Positions 54,800 through 64,000 of a stretch of DNA of 64,000 nt are shown here, one piece after another. Positions within the stretch are counted from its first letter, which is position 1, and every line of letters starts with the position of its first letter. Source of the stretch: Pocillopora verrucosa (lineage: Eukaryota > Cnidaria > Anthozoa > Scleractinia > Pocilloporidae); the NCBI RefSeq assembly GCF_036669915.1, contig NC_089317.1:1871571-1935570 (forward strand), in the 5' to 3' direction. The notes under the pieces were generated by a model. The model saw only the letters and a list, made by a program, of their open reading frames with translations, was not told the DNA's origin and made no database searches. The position numbers were made by a program, and so were the translations under genes.

Positions 54800-57680
54800 T
54801 CAGGTTTTTCTGTGATGATTTATTCTGTACCTCAAGCCAACAAGGAATTGAGCTCGCTCATGAATGATTTTCCATTCGGGGAGCACAGCAGATGCAAGTA
54901 ATTCCGTCAAAAGTAAAATATCACGCAACAAGCTCAGGCTGTAATGGATCGTCAAGTTTGTTCGTCTCTGTTTCTAAGTTAAATAATTCATGAAACTACG
55001 GATTGTAAAGTTTTTTCATCGACCAACTTTCTTTATGATCAACTCTGTTAGATTTTTAATTGCGGCCGATACTTATTTCGAAATAACAACTGACATTAGC
55101 TTAACCTGATGTTGTTGCTATATTTGTGTTTCCGCAGATTAAATGTTTGTCGAAACATGCCGAAACTGAAATATTGTTTCCATTTACGTTTTCGGTAGAA
55201 TAATATGCTTACGACTTAAATTTGAACCTTTCTAATTTGCAGTTATGTTGAGACAGCCACCCGGCTTGAACTTTGAAAACTGCATATTTCTGATATTAGA
55301 ACGAATTAACAGGATGTATTAATTAATCCGTGTTGTTGGCTGTTTTGTGAAGCCATTTCCAGAACTAGTAAATAAAAAAATTCACTCATGACACCTCCTT
55401 GTTATTAACGTTTTATTCGTTTATTTGTCTTTAATTACATTCAGAAGGATTTTGTCATGCGTTTAGTGAAGTTGCTATTCCTACCCAAGCGAGAAATCTT
55501 TTAATATTTGCCTTGTTTTTGTAAATATATATTTCAGGCAAGGGTACGCACCGAAATATTTTTTTTGTAAACAACTTATTCTTTCACCCTTAAGCGAAAT
55601 ACCCTTTTTCTCTTGCTCGCACCTAGAAATCTTTATTGCAATGCTACAGTGTTTTTTGTTTTACAATTAAAACGTTCTCCTTTAAATAAAAAACATATGC
55701 TAATCAGGTAAATGAGTTGTGAATATTATGACAAAAGGTTCTTTCAAAAGTCGATCGAAACCGCGTTTCGAACTTGAAAAATCTCGATAGTGACATCCTG
55801 AAATGTTTTAGTTTTTTGCCCCTAAAATTTGCCTCTATCTTCAGAAGTAAATTAGATATTATTTTTCTTAGAAAATTGTGTTGTAGCTTTTTATATGATT
55901 TAGCATTCGAATCCCTTCAAAATCGAAAATTACGATTGTTCACCTTTAGATTCCCCCTCTTTAAAGAAATTGCTTACAAAGCAAAACTTGTTTCGGCAAA
56001 TTCGCCTATGACAATGGACATGTCGTACGTTATGGCATTTTTCCACGAATAATTTAGCAGGTTGTGTTTATACTTATTGTCACATCAGCTTCTGGGATTT
56101 TCCCTAAATCGTGAACACTTCAATTTGATCAAAATATGCCACGTAAAATAATAAACGGAGAAAGGTTCTTAAGCGGCATTTAACCTCCATTGAAGAGCAA
56201 AAAATGCAAGGCGTTCGAAGCAGTGTTTGAGGGGAGCTTGGGGTCTACAATTTGTGTCTACAATTTGTTTGCAATTATCGGCGAGTTGTGTCCAGAACTT
56301 ACGATCTGAACCAGTTTTCTCGTCTATATTTGACGAAAGAAGTAACCGAAACATTTTACTTTCTAACGCCGAAATCCAGAAACGAGATCCGAGGAGTTTC
56401 GTTACATTGAATTGAAATCTGACAATGATGACATACCGGGTTTTTTGCCTTGTAACGCAATTACTCTGTTGATCCAACGCAAATCCGAAGTAAGGTGATC
56501 TGTTTAAATTTACATTTTCTTTCCATTAAATGTAGATTCGTACAATTGTTCGCCCACTTCGGGGGAATTTTAAGATTATTTTCTGCTTTTCTCGCACCAA
56601 GGTGATTAAAATATATTCTGCCCACGCGATTATTCGGGGGAAAGAAAATTATAAGTTTAAACGGAAGTTCAAGAGGATATTAGGTAGGCAGACAAAATAG
56701 CGAAAATATCTCACGGGTTCTAAATGTAGGGGAAAATTTTTTCTTGTAAGAACCCGATAAAAGTTTATTGCTTTCGATTTCTCGAACTCTCTGTAGGGAT
56801 TGTTTTGATAAAAGGATTAAATCGTGGTCTGTAAGGTTGTAAATAAATCTTGTTTTAAATTTTATGCAAATAGCCAGCGTCACAAAAGCCTCGAGTGAGC
56901 GTGACGTTTCCGAATGTAAACAATATTGGACACAATGCGCGGAGACTGGGATCAAACTTCAGGGATTTTTGGCCATATATTGAAAATTCTCATTCCTTTC
57001 CTTCGTTGTAAACTAAGCATGCTCTTGAAAAATAAGCAATTATTGAAAACGAAAAAAGAGTTGAACAATTTCTTCTTTTCATTTGAGTACTTTTGAAAAG
57101 GAATGCCGAGAAAAACATAATAAATTTTCTAATACTATACGGCCGTTTACATGCACCCGAATCTTGAAATGAGCCTCGAAGCAGAACGAAATAAGTTAGC
57201 CTCCTCAACAATATAAAGTAGCATATCTCTGTTACATTAATTTTATATTTGTGGTTGTTGTGTCTAGCGCATACTCAAAAAAAATTTGATGTTATCTCGA
57301 TGGGGATAGGTACAAATATGTCATAAGCACCAACGTACAAGTCGTTAGGTGGAGAAATGTCTCTAGAGGCTCAATCGGTTCGTTGCAGAGGCCAGTAAAT
57401 ATGACATCTATGTTTCAAAATATTTTTATCAAGCGTCCTAGAAATGTTTCGTAACTATAACAACGTTAAATTCATTAAAATAATAAATAAAATAATTAGC
57501 TATAAATTTAATTGATCGATTTAATTTAATAGTTAAAACCTGCGATAAAAGTCCCTCTAAAACATGGTAAAAAATTGGAAAAAAGCTGTTTTTACGTTTC
57601 GCAGGGAGTGGATGGGATTTAGTAAATAATAACTAAAAACAGTAGTGAAGAGGAGAACGAAAATGAATGATTTCATCCTT
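54800..57680. other. Gene-poor stretch
   Basis: AT-rich sequence with short frames (for example 55774-56052 plus, 56169-56477 minus), none recognisable or repeated elsewhere. It may be intron of the 54.3 kb gene. Confidence 0.4.
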
Positions 57681-57689
57681 CATCTTTCA

Positions 57690-57882
57690 AGAGTGACCAA
57701 GACATAATTTCTCCTTACTATATCGATACAATATCATGCAGACAAGTGATGAGAATAAAGAAAAATATCAATTATGGGATTACTAATTGATCTGATACCA
57801 AATTCTCCAATCTAACATCATGAGAATCAGTTGGCAGACAGTAAGGAGAATTACTGATGAGATCTTGGGAGTTAAAGGGTTA
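57690..57882. mobile_element. Dispersed MITE-like element, copy 3
   Basis: It contains GAGTGACCAAGACATAATTTC near the start and ends GATCTTGGGAGTTAAAGGGTTA, matching the copies at 1500 and 63050. Confidence 0.6.
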
Positions 57883-58439
57883 AAATATCCTCTGCTACAG
57901 TGAGTTCTGTGAGGATGGAGTGAGCCTTTATGGACGACAGTCTTTAGACATTAACATGCGTTTTCTCCACACTGTTCTCCTTACATTTTTTAAGGTGCCG
58001 ACAAGGAGAATTTGAGTTACAATCAACAGCTTCTTTTATTGGTGATCATTTTCTTGATTCTCATGGTCTTAATGTGTAAATCTGAGATACTATTGTGAGG
58101 AGAAAATAGATGCTAATCACCCCAAGGAGTAAAGAAGTTAAGGAAGGCAGCAAAAGTCTAGTACTGAGGTAGAAAACGAAAGTGGCCCTCTTTGAGAGGA
58201 GTTGTGATCTGATTTGAAAGAAGTAAATAAAAATTTGTAGAAATAAATACACAAATAAGTAGTTAAAAGATTAATCGATGGTAAAATAAAGAGACAAGGA
58301 GCTAAATAAACAATTTTTAATCTTTTTATTTATTTTTTTTATTGATAAATAAATGAATTGATGAATAATTGCCCCAAATGGTACCTCTTACCCTCTCTTG
58401 CCCCACCATAGACAAATCTGAAAATAGCTTTAGAAATCA

Positions 58440-58910
58440 AATTATTTTGTAATACTCCTCAAGTTATCTTGTAATATCCCCCAAGTTATTTTTTAATACT
58501 CCCCAAGTTATCTTTCCATATCCCCTCAAGGTATTTTGTAATACTCCCCCAAGTTATCCTGTAATACCCCCCTAAGTTGTCTTGTAATACTCTCCCCCAA
58601 GTTATCTTGTAATATCCCCCCCAAGTTATCTTTATACCCCCTCCCCAAATTATCTTGTAATACTCCAAAATTTATCCTGTAATATCCCCCAAGTTATCTT
58701 GTAATACCCCCAAGTCATTTTGTAATATACCCCAAGTTATCTTGTAAACCCCCCCCCCAAGTTTTCCTGTAATACCCCCCAAGTCATCTTGTAATACCCC
58801 CCCAAGTCATCTTGTAATACCCCCCAAGTCATCTTTTAATACCACCCAAGTTGTTGTTATCTTGTGATACGCTCCAAGTTATCTTTTATTTCCCTCCCCC
58901 CCCCCTGTCG
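58440..58910. repeat. C-rich minisatellite, about 20 bp unit
   Basis: About twenty imperfect copies of CCCCCAAGTTATCTTGTAATA, varying in the C run and in TTAT/TCAT. The minus-strand frame through it (runs of ITWGGYYK) is only translated repeat. Confidence 0.9.
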
Positions 58911-59751
58911 CAACACTACAGTCTCTTTAGAAAATTACCCTGCTAATTCTGGAGCAGTTTGTCGTTGTTTAAGAACTAAGAATTCCCCCAGGAATCTAAA
59001 ACGACGTTAAAGGAACGATTGTCTAAATAGACCTGAGCCCAGTTGTACGAGGGTGGATTAGCCTACCTGTGGTCGCGCCCTTCCCTCCAAAGGCTAAACG
59101 TAGGCTAAGGGCGGTCAACGCTATCTAACGGATAAATCGTTGTCCAGTGGATAAGTAATACCAACAAATACTAAGCCATCCACTAGATACAGATTTATTC
59201 AGTGGATAGCGTCTTCCAAACTTTGAACAACTGGAGCCTGGACGACAGGGATTCAAGTGAAGTCAAGCGGGCCCAGTGAAGCTCAGTTAGGTCTCTGATC
59301 ATACCAATAGGGGAATAACATGACTTTTTGAGGGAATATTGTTTATTTGCGCCCGCGTAGACTCAAAAAGTAATGTCATTATCATTATTATCAATAAACA
59401 AGGCCAAATGATATCAAGAATGCGAGTTTTAATAATACAAGCTAAGTGAATGACTAATTCAAAGTCACTTCAAATCATCATGTAAGTGTTGATTGAACAA
59501 GCTATTAAAGAATCAACTCAGTCCAGTGAACTTATTGAAAATTACCGTTCAAAACCGGAGTTTCGCAAATGAATGGTTTTCCCGCGTCAACACTAGGCTT
59601 ACTCTAATTGGTTAAAATCCATCGGATGATGAAGCAAGAACCAATCAGCTGTAGGGCTGATAATGCATTAGCAGCCCGCTGTCAGTCTTTTGCGGCCCGC
59701 TGAGCGTGTGTTTTGAAGAGGCCGATTTTCTATTTGGCCGCGTATATTGAT

Positions 59752-59995
59752 AATAATGGTCGATTATCAAAATCGGACGACCGCGAAGCGGGAGTCTGAT
59801 TTGTTAATAAAGAGAGCGATTAATAATGGTAATTGAACTAAATGGAGTGCAATTTGGGCTGAAATCATACAAGTGGTTTCAAAATCGAACGAGCGCGCAG
59901 CGCAAGTTCGATTTGAAATCACAAGTATTATTTCAGCCCAAAATTGCACAACATGAGGTTCAATTACCACTTTATTACATCCATTTTTAAATCGC
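59752..59995. mobile_element. Palindromic element
   Basis: GGGCTGAAAT near 59857 is matched by ATTTCAGCCC near 59931, and GTTTCAAAATCGAAC by GTTCGATTTGAAATC, around a centre GAGCGCGCAGCGCAA. A strong hairpin would form. It may be a foldback transposon relic. Confidence 0.5.
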
Positions 59996-61236
59996 CCAAA
60001 TACAGGACTTGGTCAGTTCAAATATTTCATTGATGCAGTACTGAGCTGGTTTGAAATTAAATTCACTCATTTTTTGTGGGGAAAAATAAGAGTTTTGAAA
60101 ACAAAAGTTGCAAAATTTACCACATGATTCTCTTTGTCTTTCATTTTCCTGCAATTTGATTTTTTACTTTAAACAAGCCTTTAAATCTGATTGGTTGTTT
60201 TGTTTTTAGTGTAGCCTCCTCATTGGCTGAGAAAAAGATGCGATTTAAAGCAAAAATGGTGCGATTCGTGAATAAATCACACCAACTAGAGCCAATCAGA
60301 TTACAGGGGCCACCAGTGGTTTCAAAATGGATGTAATAAGTGACACAATTAGACACCACAAAAGCCTGTTATTAATTAATCGTCGCTTTGATAGACAAAC
60401 TCCTTTTGAAAAAAAAGCATCTTTAATCATATATTATTACAAGCTCAAAATTTAACAACCCTTTTTTTTCTACTTTCTCGCACGGTGCTCTTGTCATTTT
60501 TTGGATTAGCAGTTTACAGGACTAATTTCTCACGCGATGCATTCGACATTTCTGTATTAGCAGTATACAGGACGCGTATCTCGTATGAAAGCCCTTGTAA
60601 TGTTCATAGCTCATTGATATAATCCGTAGGTCTGAAACTCGATTCATCATGGGAACTTAGAAGTGTTTTTCTGCTTGCCATGCACGTGACAAGACGAAAA
60701 AATATAACATAACTGTTAACCTCCTCCCACCAGAAAAGGGACCCAATAATTTATGAAGCAGCGCGCGCAAATGATGCTTACTTTCCAGTTACGCACGTAT
60801 GACAAATCAATTGTCCCATTAGAGTGCATTTCGATTGAGCGTTACACAAGGTGATTAGAACAGCCAATCAAGGGAAAGGAAAATATCACAAGAAGCCTTT
60901 TACAACTTAAAGTAAAAACAAGCAAACTTCCTAAAGCGCGGGAAAACGCGAGTCACTAAATCGTGTTTTTTAGTAGCTTTGAATCTGATTGGTCGAGAAA
61001 GTGACGCGAGTTTTCTGAACCAATCACGCAGCATAGTGCACCAACACCACAGAAATCCCGGATTGCTCTTGAAACCCAACTATAAAAATTACTCTTGTGT
61101 TCAAATCGGGCAACTGATGACCACTCATTTTGGAAAGATTTATCATGGTTTTAGATTAGTAAGGTAATTACTCTTGAGTTATCAGTTAGATACCGCCACC
61201 GTTTTAAGATATAAGCAACAACAACGACGACTATAT

Positions 61237-61330
61237 GATGTGAAGGGGGGGGGGGGGAGAGGGGGAAAGAGCGCAGAAGAATATGTGGCGGGTACAACAG
61301 GCAGGAGGTTCCCCCCCACCCCTCCTCCTA
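61237..61330. repeat. Poly-G and poly-C low-complexity stretch
   Basis: A run of G near 61245-61258 is followed by a purine stretch, then CCCCCCCACCCCTCC near 61313. Overlapping frames here are not convincing. Confidence 0.6.
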
Positions 61331-61546
61331 TAATAGGCTGTATAAGTACAATCAATAATTATTTCTCCGTCATGGGCAAGAAATAAGCGTTTGATGAAAG
61401 AAGTACGTTCAGGCACGGCATTCGTGGAAAGGAGCTTTAGTTAGGTTTGTGCTTTAGTATAGTTTTTATAGTATCTTATCCATTGAATGCATGTTTATAT
61501 ATTTGAGTGTTCTTATGGCTTATGAATTTTCCGTGGTTAAATAAAG

Positions 61547-61549
<3 letters not shown>

Positions 61550-61602
<53 letters not shown>
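61550..61602. repeat. TATC tetranucleotide microsatellite
   Basis: About thirteen uninterrupted copies of TATC. Confidence 0.95.
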
Positions 61603-61696
61603 AATAGTTATAGTTCTCACTAGAGCTGCCCCCGCCCTACAGTACCATTTTCTTTTTTTTTTTTGAGTTGGGCTTGTTGTTTACAGTTGTGTAGTT

Positions 61697-62010
61697 ATGA
61701 CCATTTGCGGGAAAAACGTTGATACCTTGCGGCCGTGCAAGCGATCAAATCGAGATTTTTTTTTGGTTACGATCAACCGAAAACACCTACATTCTCTCTT
61801 CTCCAGTCTTCCTCTATACTAGGACAAATCTCGTGTCAAAGACGCCGATCCTAAAAGTCCTCGCGCGCGTGTCTTTTTACTGGCAGCCCATGACCATTTG
61901 CGGGAAAAACGTTGATACCTTGCGGCCGTGCAAGCGATCAAATCGAGATTTTTTTCTGGTTATGATCTACCGAAAATACCCACATTCCCTCTTCTCGAGT
62001 CTTCCTCTAT
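61697..62010. repeat. 192 bp direct duplication
   Basis: ATGACCATTTGCGGGAAAAA at 61697 recurs at 61889 with about 120 bp of similar following sequence. The frame across both copies owes its length to this repeat. Confidence 0.8.
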
Positions 62011-62870
62011 ATTACGCGGGGAGTCCTAAGGTGCCTCCGGTGCAGGGTTTTTGGCCCTCTGGGACCAAAAACCCTGCGGGGGCAATAATAAATCCTCTTT
62101 TGCGGATTCTCCCCCAGTAGAAATCATATGCGGAGTTTTATTCGCTTTCCACCATTAACAATGAGGCAACTCGCGAGGTATCTGAAACATAATTTCTGGG
62201 AGAACAGGTTCTGCCTTAGATCTAAAATAACTGTAGAGGGACGTGTAACCTTTGAATAACAAAATAGCAAAATCATAAGAACACATAGTGAAAAAAAGGA
62301 GAGGCTCATGGGTAAGACCCTGAGATTTCTCTCTCAAAAAACGTAACCTTTTCGGAGACGTTCTCATGAAGGGTAACCTCGACCTGATATTCGGAGTCAA
62401 ACTAATATAACGATGAAAGTGCAGAAGATTGGTTCAAGCTGTCAATAAAATGACTTCTAAAAATAGATTCAGTGAAATTGGCGTATATCAGTGAAAGCCT
62501 TTATTATCACACTTTTCCCCATCTTCTCTCTGTAACCCGGCGGTCAAACGCACTGAGGCTTACGCAAATGACTCCATTTTTGCTAGCTGCGCTCGAATTT
62601 TCCGTGCAAAGTAAGGGAAGGTTTAAGAAAAAACCCGCTGTTACGCAAAAATTACGAAAAAAAAATTGAAACGTTCACAGAAATCTGTGAAAGGAGATAG
62701 GGAAGGGAATGGAAATCTTGAGACTTTTCCAACACAAAGTCTATTTATCGAAAATCTAAAGGTATTCTCATGGCTTTTTGTGGTTGTTCATAGCTCCGGC
62801 GGGGAAATTGATTTTGACAATATGAAAGCACTCTTTTACGCTGTATCTTTAACGTTTCAGCTTTGACAAA

Positions 62871-62995
62871 TGCGCAGACGTTTGAGGACTGTGCTTAATT
62901 TGCGTAGACGTTTGAGCGCTGTGTTTAATTGGCACAGAGGTTTGAGTGTTGTGTTTAATTTGCGTAGACGTTTGAATGCTGTGTTTCGTTTGAGG
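62871..62995. repeat. 33 bp minisatellite, about four copies
   Basis: Tandem copies of TGCGTAGACGTTTGAG followed by CTGTGTTTAAT, with substitutions. The frames on both strands here are translated repeat. Confidence 0.85.
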
Positions 62996-63049
62996 GAGTT
63001 CTTGGCCTCTTTGCGGGTTCGCCTCTTAGAGTTGTCTCTGAGCTCATTA

Positions 63050-63256
63050 ACCGTTAAAATCCCATGAGTGACCAAGACAGAATTTCTCCTTACAATATTA
63101 ATGTTATATCGAGCGGGAAAGTGATGAGAATAAAAAAAAAGTATCAATTAGGGGATTATTAGTTGATCAAATACCACATTCCCTCGACTAACGTCACAAT
63201 AATTGTATGGCAGACAGTAAGGAGAATTACTAATGAGATCTTGGCGTTGAAAGGTA
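63050..63256. mobile_element. Dispersed MITE-like element, copy 4
   Basis: It contains GAGTGACCAAGACAGAATTT and ends with GATCTTGGCGTTGAAAGGTA, a slightly decayed end. Same family as the copies at 1500 and 57690. Confidence 0.6.
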
Positions 63257-63479
63257 AGGGATGAGCTGTAGTTGTTATGGAAAATCAGATTAACTCCGCC
63301 ATCTTAAAAAGAGCCTGAATTCTTCGTTTATGACGTTGTTAGCAAATTTCTTAATTAAATTCAATTGCGCGAGCGTGCTACTTATTCCTGTATTGCACGC
63401 TGATGACATGTGTGCGTGCGTTTAAGTTTGGCCGAAATAAATCAATGATAACAACATTTAAACTACCGCTACCGCAAAT

Positions 63480-63640
63480 GATTCGCTCTGACAAAGGGCT
63501 ACCGCTCGAAACGTCAGCTTTCAAACTCTTAACGGTGGCCAATTTTCGTTATCAACGAAGTTTGTAATACTAAATTACACTGTTATACTCTCCCACCGAC
63601 GTAGTACCATAGTTTCTTTAGAAATTAACCCTTTATCACC
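63480..63640. mobile_element. GAAACGTCAGC dispersed element
   Basis: CGCTCTGACAAAGGGCTACC, then GCTCGAAACGTCAGC, then GGTGGCCAATTTTCGTTATC. Related copies lie near 47640-47800 and 50585-50760. It is a dispersed repeat; the core resembles a hammerhead ribozyme. Confidence 0.55.
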
Positions 63641-64000
63641 GCTCTGATGGGTTGATATGTCGGCGTTCCGTCCATCGAGATATAAAGCACTTTGGAAAGC
63701 ACTTACCCTTGGTCACCTCTTCAAGAAACTCGTACCTATCTTTCGTTCTCTCAAAACTTCGAGCCGGCACGCACGTTGACGCACAAAGCAATTGTTAGAT
63801 AACTTGTGTGGCTCTATAAATTGTGTGACTCTGGAAGTCTTAACAACCCGGAAACGAGTAAAAGCCTCCAAAGCACTTTTATTTTATGTTACAAGAAGTG
63901 GGAAAACTAGAAACTCCGCAGAACATAAAGTACTTGCCAAGGAGATTGGTTACTTAGCCAGCGGTTTCTTTTTTTTAAAGCAATGCATCGTTGATCTGAA

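Noticed and set aside
58486..58668. 60-codon minus-strand frame rich in Trp and Gly
   Set aside because: It is a translation of the C-rich minisatellite, with no start context or splice support.
61719..62120. 133-codon plus-strand frame
   Set aside because: Its length comes from the 192 bp direct duplication, and no domain is recognisable.
62857..63147. Arg/Leu-rich repetitive minus-strand frame and its plus-strand counterpart
   Set aside because: Both strands are open because of the 33 bp minisatellite.
1..64000. CRISPR arrays, bacterial operons, rRNA or tRNA genes
   Set aside because: The introns, AATAAA signals and repeat types are eukaryotic; I saw no spaced identical repeats of CRISPR form and no cloverleaf or rRNA sequence.

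Overview
This is eukaryotic DNA: AT-rich, full of short degenerate repeats, with no long open frames and many short exons bounded by GT..AG sites. The dispersed elements, such as the terminal-inverted-repeat family ending in GGGAGTTAAAGGGTTA and the GAAACGTCAGC element, look like those of anthozoan genomes. A stony coral or close relative is therefore my best guess; it is an inference, not proven here.

The centre of the window (about 5.7-52.8 kb) is one long cluster of tiny genes, all on the minus strand, expanded by tandem duplication. The intact members share one architecture. Exon 1 starts MP or MS and usually carries a head related to G-N-[ST]-T-x-D-A-[SG]-Y. It then has a middle that differs sharply between paralogues (Cys-rich, Lys-rich, Pro-rich, Asp/Ser-rich or almost absent). 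It ends in phase 1 at a GTAAGT-like donor. Exon 2 is a 23-50 nt micro-exon that supplies the last 6-13 residues and the stop, and is followed within about 20 nt by another donor. The C-termini so created are CVLL, CVIL, CTIL, CCIL, CAIL, CVVQ, CFLQ, CSSQ and CNSQ, all canonical CaaX prenylation boxes. Terminal exons carry an AATAAA signal and often stay open when entered in phase 1, so skipping the micro-exon could give an unprenylated tail. I read the cluster as an undescribed family of 22-127-residue prenylated peptides with a hypervariable middle. Their function is unknown.

Layout: 1-5.7 kb has no convincing gene, only two mobile-element copies and a doubtful plus-strand 3' end. 5.7-15.9 kb is a decayed segment present in two copies plus part of a third (about 4.3 kb period) with dead members. 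16-19 kb holds a polybasic CSSQ gene and a 22-residue CCIL gene. 19.5-34 kb is a run of rearranged 2-4 kb units, mostly with Cys-poor MPGRS exons and Pro-rich exons whose CaaX exon is lost or mutated, but with an intact CCIL gene at 32.5 kb. 34.4-35.8 kb holds two metallothionein-like Cys-rich CaaX genes. 35.87-42.4 kb is a recent 3.26 kb tandem duplication. 42.5-45.4 kb holds a polybasic CNSQ gene and a Pro-rich CAIL gene. 46.7-52.7 kb is a 2.8-2.9 kb tandem duplication whose right copy is largely intact (CVVQ, CTIL, CTIL, CVLL) and whose left copy is partly broken (CVIL intact).

Beyond 52.8 kb there is a small plus-strand gene at 54.3 kb and then gene-poor DNA with a C-rich minisatellite, a tetranucleotide microsatellite, a palindromic element and further mobile-element copies.
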